Position numbers and translations under genes: made by a program. From the NCBI GenBank assembly GCA_964354995.1, contig CAYHBQ010000025.1, positions 1 through 9,359 on the forward strand: a DNA stretch of 9,359 bases, in the 5' to 3' direction. The stretch comes from JBBSZK01 sp964354995. GTDB lineage: Archaea > Nanobdellota > Nanobdellia > Pacearchaeales > GW2011-AR1. This document shows, in pieces, positions 1 to 5,961 of the stretch. Positions within the stretch are counted from its first letter, which is position 1; every line of letters starts with the position of its first letter. Below the pieces are notes generated by a model that was not told the origin of the DNA, ran no database searches, and saw only the letters and a list, made by a program, of their open reading frames with translations.

Positions 1-433
1 CATTGCATTCTATGTCCTCAATGAAATAGTCTTTCATAAGAGGGTCAATTTGATTGTACCCGATGAAATCGCGATACAGGTAATAGAACAATTTTTCATA
101 ACTCTCTTCAGACAGTTTTATATTCATTTCTCCAATTAAAAGCCGTGCAGTTTTGTCAATATATTCAATCATCTTGTCTAATGTTTTTTCAACTACTACA
201 TTAAGATTAACCAGTTCAATCATAGCATCTTCAATCATAGAAAGCGCCTTCTTCTCATCAGGTTTGAGGAGAGGTTCTTCAAGTTCGTAAACAAGCTCCC
301 CACTTTTAGCTTCCCAGTAGATATGCACGTTAGCGTAAGGGGCAACAAGCGAATAGCGCACGTCAACACGCGTCTTGTCATCAAGGCGTGGAAGTGCAGG
401 AATAGGCGGATTTAAGTTAACACGGATCACCAT
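1..433 (-). CDS. Type IV pilus/archaellum-type assembly ATPase, N-terminal part (partial, runs off the left edge)
   Basis: The minus-strand frame is open from ATG at 433 to the window edge and gives 144 residues. The segment at residues 117-143 (YYLYRDFIGYNQIDPLMKDY, then FIEDIEC) matches the N-terminal domain of archaeal secretion/pilus ATPases of the FlaI/GspE/PilB group, which carry an RD-x-IGY-x-x-IDPL...D-x-x-IEDI motif just before the RecA-like ATPase core. Residues 28-53 (YSLVAPYANVHIYWE, then LVYELEEP) also fit this family's usual N-terminus. The Walker A and B motifs would lie left of position 1. The enzyme powers pilin polymerisation from the cytoplasmic side of the membrane. It follows six pilin-like genes on the same strand, which fits the role, and has its own TATA box. 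GTG at 430 is an alternative start. I cannot tell archaellum FlaI from adhesive-pilus or secretion relatives with this part alone. Confidence 0.87.
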   Translation of the reverse strand, partial: MVIRVNLNPPIPALPRLDDKTRVDVRYSLVAPYANVHIYWEAKSGELVYELEEPLLKPDEKKALSMIEDAMIELVNLNVVVEKTLDKMIEYIDKTARLLIGEMNIKLSEESYEKLFYYLYRDFIGYNQIDPLMKDYFIEDIECN

Positions 434-457
434 CGTTATCGTCGTAAAGAACGCAGG

Positions 458-469
458 TTTTTATTTAAA
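458..469 (-). promoter_or_regulatory. TATA box for the assembly ATPase
   Basis: On the minus strand this AT-rich stretch reads TTTAAATAAAAA. Depending on which eight bases form the box, transcription would start at about 436-440, giving a leader of 3-7 nt before ATG 433. The box sits next to the stop codon of the upstream pilin gene (471-473), so the ATPase can be transcribed separately from the pilins. Confidence 0.6.
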
Positions 470-470
470 C

Positions 471-1013
471 CTATGCTCCAGAGGAAATGTCTCGCACCTC
501 TATTATCGCGTGCGTTGCAGTCTGATTGGAAACAAAACCCGTATGTGAAAATGAAAACCGATAGGGCGTGGCCGCAGAGCCAAAACGAAGCAACTCTGCA
601 TTGTTTGTATAGTTAAGGTCAATATCATAACTAAGCACAAGCCGAATCATGTATTTAGTCGCCTGTTTGCTCGTAAGCACGTTAATTCGCCCAATATCTA
701 CCGGCGTGTCAATCTCGGAATATGCCGCGTGCGCATCTTCAAGCACGTAAACTATTTGATCGCCCGTTGCATTGAAATAAAGTGTGCCTTGCTTAAGTCT
801 AAATTCAACAACACGAGTATTCCCTGGGGCTTGAAGCACCTCGTTTATCTTTGCATCAATAACATTCAACGAATTAATGGTTTGCTCGATGACGGCGCGG
901 TCGCGGTATTCATTTATCTTAGGGGTAACCAGCGCAAGCACAAGTCCAATTAAACTCAATCCAATAAGTGTATAGACTACTGTTTCAACCCATACCTGGC
1001 CGTTCCGCGCCAT
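471..1013 (-). CDS. Pilin-like protein with QxxxE-type class III signal
   Basis: This is a 180-residue protein. The N-terminus is MARNG followed by QVWVETVVY and a hydrophobic stretch to about residue 29. Cleavage after Gly5 would leave Gln at +1 and Glu at +5 of the mature protein. This resembles the archaeal DUF361-type class III signal (QxSxExxxL) processed by EppA/FlaK-like prepilin peptidases, with Trp in place of Ser. Residues 30-65 look helical, continuing the pilin stem, and the rest is a probable beta-rich head without cysteines. There are N-glycosylation-like sequons at N81, N134 and N163. The start lies 2 nt after the stop of the 179-residue pilin (1016-1555). No Shine-Dalgarno or TATA box is visible, so it is probably co-transcribed and translated by coupling. 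It differs from the other pilins here and may be a distinct major or minor subunit. Confidence 0.8.
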   Translation of the reverse strand: MARNGQVWVETVVYTLIGLSLIGLVLALVTPKINEYRDRAVIEQTINSLNVIDAKINEVLQAPGNTRVVEFRLKQGTLYFNATGDQIVYVLEDAHAAYSEIDTPVDIGRINVLTSKQATKYMIRLVLSYDIDLNYTNNAELLRFGSAATPYRFSFSHTGFVSNQTATHAIIEVRDISSGA

Positions 1014-1015
1014 GA

Positions 1016-1555
1016 TTAATATTTAGTAAGGCCCGCAACAATGCCGGGATCAGCGCACTCGGTAACGGTAATCGACGCCCGAGTATCACACACATCGCCT
1101 GACTTCAAGACAGGTGCAAGTTCAACACGTTCGTACGCACCATTCGCGACATACGTGCGCACGCCTCCCTTAAAAGGTACCTCGAGCGCCGTCCTAAAAT
1201 CTGTATCGAGCATACGGATGGTGTCAAGCGAAGTACCGTTTTCAACGGTCTTAGTATCCCCACGTCCCGACGCAGTGAATGTCACTTTGAACGCAAGCGC
1301 TTGATCGGTGTCCATGCGTACTGAGAACCCCGTTCGTCCGACCGTTCGTTCACTATCATTATATGCATAACAGTTATAGAGAGAATCCCCATCAAATTTT
1401 ACTTTATCAAGCACCTCAAAACACTCCTTGCTGTTTTTGAAACTATCATTCACAAAAGGAATAACAAATGCCGCAAGAATGCCTACGGCAACCAACGTCA
1501 AAATAACCAAGAGCACCGTCGCAATAATCGGGCTCACACCTCTCCTTGTAAACAT
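1016..1555 (-). CDS. Type IV pilin with RRG-VSPIIATVLLV signal
   Basis: With the start at ATG 1555 the product has 179 residues. It begins MFTRRG and then VSPIIATVLLVILTLVAVG, a textbook archaeal type IV pilin N-terminus with cleavage after Gly6. ATG 1570 would add MITKE. I prefer 1555 because the TATA box starts exactly 29 nt upstream of it, the spacing seen at other genes here. The head domain (about residues 40-175) is homologous to the first 177 residues of the giant pilin encoded at 2070-4862. Four cysteines (45, 62, 156, 167) and the stretch VRTYV...ER...APVL align, so two disulfides are likely. The gene heads a two-gene unit with the pilin at 471-1013. Whether it is the major subunit cannot be judged from sequence alone. 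Confidence 0.88.
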   Translation of the reverse strand: MFTRRGVSPIIATVLLVILTLVAVGILAAFVIPFVNDSFKNSKECFEVLDKVKFDGDSLYNCYAYNDSERTVGRTGFSVRMDTDQALAFKVTFTASGRGDTKTVENGTSLDTIRMLDTDFRTALEVPFKGGVRTYVANGAYERVELAPVLKSGDVCDTRASITVTECADPGIVAGLTKY

Positions 1556-1576
1556 CTCTTTTGTAATCATGAATGC

Positions 1577-1584
1577 TTTTTATA
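1577..1584 (-). promoter_or_regulatory. TATA box for the 179-residue pilin
   Basis: The minus strand reads TATAAAAAG, identical to the box in front of the giant pilin. Its first T is 29 nt upstream of ATG 1555, which predicts a leaderless transcript starting at that codon rather than at ATG 1570. Confidence 0.65.
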
Positions 1585-1594
1585 CCTTTCGCGT

Positions 1595-2068
1595 TTAAAG
1601 CAAAGTCACGCCTTGCCCCGTGCGATCGGGGCATGTGAATGCTTCATTACCGCTATCTCCTCGTCGACCAAGCAAAATAGGGACCACCGTTAACTCAGAA
1701 ATTCCCGTCAAATCAAGGGTCGCAAGCGATATACGCAATGATGCTCCTGGTTCAACCGGTGTCGGGGGCAACTCCTCAATAAGTGTTTTTCCTTCTCCAA
1801 GCACACGCACCGCAAATCCATAAATAGGAATATCTGCTCGATTATTTATTTCAAGCGTATAACTTCCCGATTCAGGAACTACATCCGCTTCAAAGTTAAG
1901 GCTATCACACGAACGCTCAATCGGCTCGCCACGTTTATGTACACCTTCTTGCACAAACCCTTGTGCCCAAATGAATACTACTCCTGCAAGCGTAATCACA
2001 ATCGCAATAAGTAACGTCGTCGCAACAACAGGGCTCACTCCTCTCCTGAATAAAAAATTTGTTTTCAT
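1595..2068 (-). CDS. Type IV pilin with RRG-VSPVVATTLLIAIV signal
   Basis: This is a 157-residue protein. Residues 1-10 (MKTNFLFRRG) form the class III leader, and cleavage after Gly10 exposes VSPVVATTLLIAIVITLAGV, the standard hydrophobic pilin stem. A small head follows with two cysteines (54 and 146) that could pair, and a beta-type segment at about 67-133. The frame is open upstream to 2215, but that extension lies inside the end of the giant pilin gene and would bury the signal peptide, so ATG 2068 is chosen. The start is 1 nt after the giant pilin's stop codon (TAATATG). No TATA box is at the expected place and no Shine-Dalgarno is visible, so translation probably depends on coupling to the giant pilin. 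Its place suggests it works with that protein, perhaps as an adaptor or minor pilin; this is inference. Confidence 0.85.
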   Translation of the reverse strand: MKTNFLFRRGVSPVVATTLLIAIVITLAGVVFIWAQGFVQEGVHKRGEPIERSCDSLNFEADVVPESGSYTLEINNRADIPIYGFAVRVLGEGKTLIEELPPTPVEPGASLRISLATLDLTGISELTVVPILLGRRGDSGNEAFTCPDRTGQGVTLL

Positions 2069-2069
2069 A

Positions 2070-4862
2070 TTAAGAATTAACAACACACGTCCCAGACCAA
2101 GTACATTGATCGGTGCAGTATTCAGTACCTGTTTGCGCACCACTGTCTCCAATACCTGAACCAGACCCCGTAGCCTCACCCGTAATGGACCCCTGACCAC
2201 TCCCGCCAGAATCATCTACCGAACACTCGCGACTGTTACCATCACATTCTTCCGTACCTTCAACAATACCATTTCCACATGCCTGTCCACCATCTGTCGT
2301 ACACCCCGAGGTATCAAATCCACTACATCCTGCCAAACATCCGAGCGTTCCTCCTGTGTACCCCAGACCAAGTGTCATGCAACTCTCTCCACCCAAGTCG
2401 CCACCATCACAGGATTCATCTCCGTTTTTCATTCCATCTCCACAATACAACGAAGAGCTACATACCTGATATCCTGAACAGTCTCCTGCACAATCTTGTG
2501 TACCTAAATAACCATCGTCAGTCGTGCAAAAGAGCGAACCTCCATCACACGCTTCAGCTCCATTGGGGGTTCCATCTCCACAATATCCTCCTTGCGCTGT
2601 TTCGACATTACAACTCTGGCTGCAATAGTTGCATGAACTTCCATAATCGGGCGTGCACGAACCTCCCATACTAATATCGGGCTCACATTCTTCTCCCGAA
2701 TCGGGTTGGTAATATCCGTTCAAACATGAAGGGTTGCGTTCCGTTGTCCACATTACATTGCTCTGTACCGATATATCGGGATAGTCAGTAACATGCGCGA
2801 CAAAGTAATACTCTGCACGCCCCCCGAACATATCGCACATGAATTGGAATCCATCGCAGTCCCATTGTGCGACCATCGGAATATCCACAAAAGAAGCCCC
2901 TTGTCCGAATGTCGCGCCGTATTGTCCCACTTGGTCATCGCCCACAAGGTCATCTTCATACACCGTGACAACAATATTTGGAGAACCGTCCATGCGAACA
3001 CCTTCGACATGCGCAGATATGCTGTCTCCCTCGGATCCCGATGATTGTGACCACGAACCTCCGGTCAAATCAGACGTCTGGCACGACATACAATCATCCG
3101 AGCATACTCCGGGCTCTCCACTTCCTTGACCAATAGCATTGCCCGTCATATCTCCTCCGCCGGTTTGATCAGTGCCTCCCGTCGTACATGCACCCCCATC
3201 AACCGTAGGGTCACATACTTCTTGACCCCCTATTGTTCCATCCCCACAATAGCCACATCCTCCCAAATCAATTTGACAGCTGCCGGTACACGTTAGCGAA
3301 CCTCCTCCCGGGAATCCCATCGAGGCGCACGTCGCGCCACCAAAGAGCAAGCCATCACATTGCTCACCCCATCCGGAATCAATTGTTCCATCCCCACACG
3401 AATCACAGGTTAATTGGAATGTCGCGCTACAATCCGCATTACAGAATGTCTGTGAACCTCCGTATTGTGTACAACTTGTTTCACTTTCTTCGTTTCCATC
3501 ATCACACGCTTCAGCTCCTTCTCGAATGCCGTTTCCGCATTGTTCTACAACCCCTTGACAACTTGCAGTATTAAATAGGCATTCTACTAAATCGCCCGTT
3601 CCTCGTGCGTTACATGTCAACGTTCCCCCTGTGTACCCCAGACCCACACACGTCTGCCCATTTAAGTTCTCACCATCACATTGCTCGCCATCGCCCGTAT
3701 CCACAATCTCATCTCCACACGCTCTTACTTTTAGCTCTTCTACATCAACTTTAGAGCTTGTGTACGTGGATCCGCCTTGGACAAGAATCTTAAAGTAGTA
3801 TTCAGGAGGATTCGTTTGACTTCCCGCCTTATCGCTCGCCCAAATTGTTTCGTGCCACGTATGTGCAAAATCCGTGGTGCCTTGACTTATGACGGTGCTC
3901 ACAGGTCCCGGAGTAACTTCAACGTCAGTGCCGCCCACATCATGTTCCCACACTTGGAAAGAGAATGTTTTAGTGCCACACGTCTGCAACAGCGCCTCTA
4001 CATTAACAGGATATCCTTCTCGCACGCTTGTCAAACTCCACGCAAGATTGGTGGCAGAGCAACTTTCCAAGGTACACGTTGATGAACATCCGTCATCATT
4101 CTCGTTGTCCCCATCATCACACACTTCAGCACCTTCTCGAATGCCATTTCCACAATAGCCACAACCACTTTTATCAAGGTTACATTCATCATCACAACTT
4201 ACCGTCCCTGACGTATACGGCGGTGTATGACTATAATCGGTACACGCTTCACCGTTGGGGATATCAGTTCCATCACACACTTCAGCTCCCTCACGGATAC
4301 CATCCCCACATACTGCACTCGCCCCACCCAAACAAGCAACCAACTCAGTTTCAACTGCAGGGTTGATACACTCGTTCGTAATCGTCACATCTTTTCTCGC
4401 TTCAGCAAAACACCCCTTGCCTCCCGTGAGGATAGGTGCAATAAACAATCGTTCATTGTCGCCTCGAGAAACGTACGTGCGCACATCTTCCGGCGCAGGC
4501 ACGCTTAGCGGTAGCGCGAACTCGCTACCTAACAAACAAAGCGCATCATGTGTTTTCCCATTGGTAACCTCATACGACTGTGTCGTACCTTCCTGCCCAA
4601 ATCCTACTTGAAATCCTTCAATAATTCCTTCGTTATCAGTCAACCTAACTGAAAACGACGTAAGCGGTCCATCGGGCGCATCGAGCATTCGACAACTATA
4701 TCCTACGTCGACAAATTGAATTTTATTCAACGCTTCCAAACATGAGGCATCCACACTTTGCACCTGTTGAATCGTGTAATATGCAACGATACTCCCTGAA
4801 ACGAGGACCGCGACTACCAGAAAAACCGTGCCCACAATCGGCTCAATCCCTTTTTTATTCAC
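2070..4862 (-). CDS. Giant pilin: type IV pilin head fused to cysteine-rich CGxG/CD repeats (putative adhesin)
   Basis: With the GTG start at 4862 the product has 930 residues; ATG 4871 or 4868 would add up to three. GTG is preferred because the TATA box begins exactly 29 nt upstream, and it gives a compact MNKKG leader with cleavage before IEPIVGTVFLVVAVLV. Residues 1-177 form a pilin domain homologous to the 179-residue pilin. Ten units with the pattern CG[DN]G...E.CD(D)G follow, starting at residues 185, 237, 382, 442, 489, 539, 713 (degenerate, CLNG), 761, 807 and 862. They resemble DUF4215/Myxococcus-type disulfide repeats (TIGR02232). About 60 cysteines lie after residue 184. Two repeat-free segments, about 269-380 and 595-712, look like related beta-sandwich domains. 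No C-terminal membrane anchor is seen, so anchoring would be through the pilin stem. A secreted, disulfide-rich pilus-tip or surface adhesin is the best inference; the ligand is unknown. Confidence 0.87.
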   Translation of the reverse strand: MNKKGIEPIVGTVFLVVAVLVSGSIVAYYTIQQVQSVDASCLEALNKIQFVDVGYSCRMLDAPDGPLTSFSVRLTDNEGIIEGFQVGFGQEGTTQSYEVTNGKTHDALCLLGSEFALPLSVPAPEDVRTYVSRGDNERLFIAPILTGGKGCFAEARKDVTITNECINPAVETELVACLGGASAVCGDGIREGAEVCDGTDIPNGEACTDYSHTPPYTSGTVSCDDECNLDKSGCGYCGNGIREGAEVCDDGDNENDDGCSSTCTLESCSATNLAWSLTSVREGYPVNVEALLQTCGTKTFSFQVWEHDVGGTDVEVTPGPVSTVISQGTTDFAHTWHETIWASDKAGSQTNPPEYYFKILVQGGSTYTSSKVDVEELKVRACGDEIVDTGDGEQCDGENLNGQTCVGLGYTGGTLTCNARGTGDLVECLFNTASCQGVVEQCGNGIREGAEACDDGNEESETSCTQYGGSQTFCNADCSATFQLTCDSCGDGTIDSGWGEQCDGLLFGGATCASMGFPGGGSLTCTGSCQIDLGGCGYCGDGTIGGQEVCDPTVDGGACTTGGTDQTGGGDMTGNAIGQGSGEPGVCSDDCMSCQTSDLTGGSWSQSSGSEGDSISAHVEGVRMDGSPNIVVTVYEDDLVGDDQVGQYGATFGQGASFVDIPMVAQWDCDGFQFMCDMFGGRAEYYFVAHVTDYPDISVQSNVMWTTERNPSCLNGYYQPDSGEECEPDISMGGSCTPDYGSSCNYCSQSCNVETAQGGYCGDGTPNGAEACDGGSLFCTTDDGYLGTQDCAGDCSGYQVCSSSLYCGDGMKNGDESCDGGDLGGESCMTLGLGYTGGTLGCLAGCSGFDTSGCTTDGGQACGNGIVEGTEECDGNSRECSVDDSGGSGQGSITGEATGSGSGIGDSGAQTGTEYCTDQCTWSGTCVVNS
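2346..2369. repeat. Copy B of a 24-bp repeat encoding part of a GYTGGTL segment
   Basis: This stretch matches 3621-3644 at 23 of 24 positions. Both encode the GYTGGTL-type part of the cysteine repeat in the giant pilin. The identity at silent positions suggests unit duplication or gene conversion. Confidence 0.7.
3497..3539. repeat. Copy B of a 43-bp coding repeat in the giant pilin gene
   Basis: It matches 4112-4154 at 39 of 43 positions. It encodes CGNGIREGAEACDDG on the minus strand, with the other copy encoding CGNGIREGAEVCDDG. The close DNA match points to fairly recent duplication or recombination between repeat units. Confidence 0.75.
3621..3644. repeat. Copy A of a 24-bp repeat encoding part of a GYTGGTL segment
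   Basis: It is the partner of 2346-2369 with one mismatch. It lies in the unit that begins at residue 382 of the giant pilin. Confidence 0.7.
4112..4154. repeat. Copy A of a 43-bp coding repeat in the giant pilin gene
   Basis: It is the partner of 3497-3539 with four mismatches. It encodes the second cysteine unit, at residue 237 of the giant pilin. A more diverged third copy of the same motif lies near 4271-4310. Confidence 0.75.
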
Positions 4863-4883
4863 GAACATCATAGCAAATTGTTC

Positions 4884-4891
4884 TTTTTATA
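4884..4891 (-). promoter_or_regulatory. TATA box for the giant pilin
   Basis: The minus strand reads TATAAAAAG. The first T is 29 nt upstream of the GTG at 4862. It lies immediately downstream of the stop codon of the preceding pilin-like gene (4894-4896), so the giant pilin and the pilin at 1595-2068 can form their own transcription unit. Confidence 0.65.
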
Positions 4892-4893
4892 TC

Positions 4894-5430
4894 TTATGTG
4901 CAAACCACCGTCGTGCTTACGACGGCTTTAGAGCAAAGAATACGACTGCGGTTTATGGTTTGCAAACCTTGACTTGCAATCATTAACGGCTCCACTTCCA
5001 CCTCACGCTCGCCCGCGCCAAACGTATAATTAAAATTAGCAGACCACAATTCTCCGGGAGCGAGTGGCTTGGGTAAATAAGCGTCGGGGCCCGTATTAAA
5101 ATAAATTTGGCAATAAGGCGCATGCTGTTCAGGACCAGGGCAATTAATGATTTGTTTATAGACACGGCTCATATTCCCTACCTTAATGTAAGACCCATTC
5201 AGACTAAACAAACCTTTGTTTTGCAGCGTGATTGCAAATACTCCTCCTGAGCAATTTAATTCAGTTATGGCAAGACTCACATCATCGGGGCACTGCGGTT
5301 GGTTACGAGGAAGTTGAAATTTCAAATAGGAATACACCGCGGCAGCCATTCCAATCGCAAGCACAATAAGAAGGACATAACCGAGCACGGTGCTCTCACC
5401 GCGTTTAACCGGTTGCAACAAACGCTTCAT
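4894..5430 (-). CDS. Pilin-like secreted protein with KRG-ESTVLGYVLLIV signal
   Basis: This is a 178-residue protein. MKRLLQPVKRG is a class III-type leader with predicted cleavage after Gly11, followed by ESTVLGYVLLIVLAIGMAA and the rest of a stem to about residue 38. The head carries six cysteines (47, 60, 97, 107, 166, 177), enough for three disulfides, and several N-glycosylation-like sequons (for example at 78, 86, 134 and 160). From general knowledge, proteins with this KRGESTVLGYVLL start are common in DPANN archaea next to KRGQFF proteins, as here. The start overlaps the end of the upstream gene by 26 nt and has an AAGGAGA Shine-Dalgarno at 5437-5443 with a 6-nt spacer, so it is translated from a polycistronic mRNA. 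A minor pilin or pseudopilin role is likely; the exact function is unknown. Confidence 0.82.
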   Translation of the reverse strand: MKRLLQPVKRGESTVLGYVLLIVLAIGMAAAVYSYLKFQLPRNQPQCPDDVSLAITELNCSGGVFAITLQNKGLFSLNGSYIKVGNMSRVYKQIINCPGPEQHAPYCQIYFNTGPDAYLPKPLAPGELWSANFNYTFGAGEREVEVEPLMIASQGLQTINRSRILCSKAVVSTTVVCT

Positions 5431-5929
5431 CGTTATTCTCCTTGATAATTACAAAAAAGAAATTCTGTCCTTCGAGTAGCACAAAGGGGTATGTTACACC
5501 TTCGATAGTTACTTTAACCGTTTCACCAGAAACGCTCACGTTCGCAACAGAGCCGGTTATTTGTTGAATGGGGATGACTGTTGCGCCGCCGCCCGTGTCA
5601 ACACCGACCGAGCCGAGCGCTCGATTCGAGAAATATAATCCTTCGAGTTCGCGTTCGTTTCCAAATAAGAACAACACCTTTTCCTGTGCAATATAATCGG
5701 CGTATTTGACCAAGAATTCACGCATAAGGTCATTCGTACTAACTTCTTGATAATAATAGGCCCCATAGTCAAGCACACGCTTCGTCTCAAAATCAATTTC
5801 GTCAGAAAGCCCATAGAACGCTTTATCTTCAGCGCTTCCTCGAGCAGAGTTAATAACGGAAGTTAGTCCAAATAGCAAGCTTGAAGCAATCAACGCCGCA
5901 ATAAGAAAAAACTGCCCTCTTTTATTCAT
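5405..5929 (-). CDS. Pilin-like protein with KRG-QFFLIAALIASS signal
   Basis: This is a 174-residue protein beginning MNKRG, then QFFLIAALIASSLLFGLTSV, a short class III signal with cleavage after Gly5 and a hydrophobic stem to about residue 25. Residues 33-85 look helical and rich in charged and aromatic residues (RVLDYGAYYYQEV). A glycine-rich hinge (GVDTGGGATV, residues 109-118) is followed by a beta-rich C-terminal part. There are no cysteines. It is the first gene of a two-gene unit with the overlapping pilin-like gene at 4894-5430, and pairs of this kind probably make partner minor pilins. The TATA box starts 29 nt upstream of ATG 5929, so the start is well supported. A 15-bp palindrome lies between the TATA box and the start and may be an operator. 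Confidence 0.82.
   Translation of the reverse strand: MNKRGQFFLIAALIASSLLFGLTSVINSARGSAEDKAFYGLSDEIDFETKRVLDYGAYYYQEVSTNDLMREFLVKYADYIAQEKVLFLFGNERELEGLYFSNRALGSVGVDTGGGATVIPIQQITGSVANVSVSGETVKVTIEGVTYPFVLLEGQNFFFVIIKENNDEAFVATG
5437..5443 (-). promoter_or_regulatory. Shine-Dalgarno for the KRGESTVLGY pilin-like gene
   Basis: AAGGAGA on the minus strand ends 6 nt before ATG 5430, inside the upstream coding region. It is the only convincing Shine-Dalgarno at the start of a protein gene accepted in this window, which fits an internal gene of an operon. Confidence 0.7.
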
Positions 5930-5937
5930 GACTTAGT

Positions 5938-5952
5938 AACATCGACGATGTT
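5938..5952. promoter_or_regulatory. 15-bp perfect palindrome, candidate operator
   Basis: AACATCGACGATGTT has two perfect 7-bp arms around one central base. It occupies the space between the TATA box (5951-5958) and ATG 5929 of the first pilin-like gene, touching the box. Archaeal repressors often bind at this place, but no regulator is encoded nearby. A second, AT-rich inverted repeat (ATGTTT-TT-AAACAT, 5948-5961) overlaps the TATA box itself. Confidence 0.4.
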
Positions 5953-5958
5953 TTTAAA
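5951..5958 (-). promoter_or_regulatory. TATA box for the KRGQFF pilin-like gene
   Basis: TTTAAAAA on the minus strand starts 29 nt upstream of ATG 5929, predicting a leaderless mRNA. Confidence 0.68.
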
Positions 5959-5961
5959 CAT

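Noticed and set aside
2069..2215. N-terminal extension of the 157-residue pilin
   Set aside because: It overlaps the 3' end of the giant pilin in another frame and would place the class III signal 50 residues inside the protein.
2279..2674. His-rich plus-strand frame, and similar ones at 3233-3574 and 4028-4366
   Set aside because: They are antisense shadows of the repeated CGDG/CDG codons in the giant pilin; the His, Pro and Ser richness comes from the complement of those codons.
2220..4320. Regularly spaced short DNA repeats that could suggest a CRISPR array
   Set aside because: The repeats are imperfect, unevenly spaced and in frame with a coding sequence; they encode cysteine motifs and have no unique spacers of constant size.
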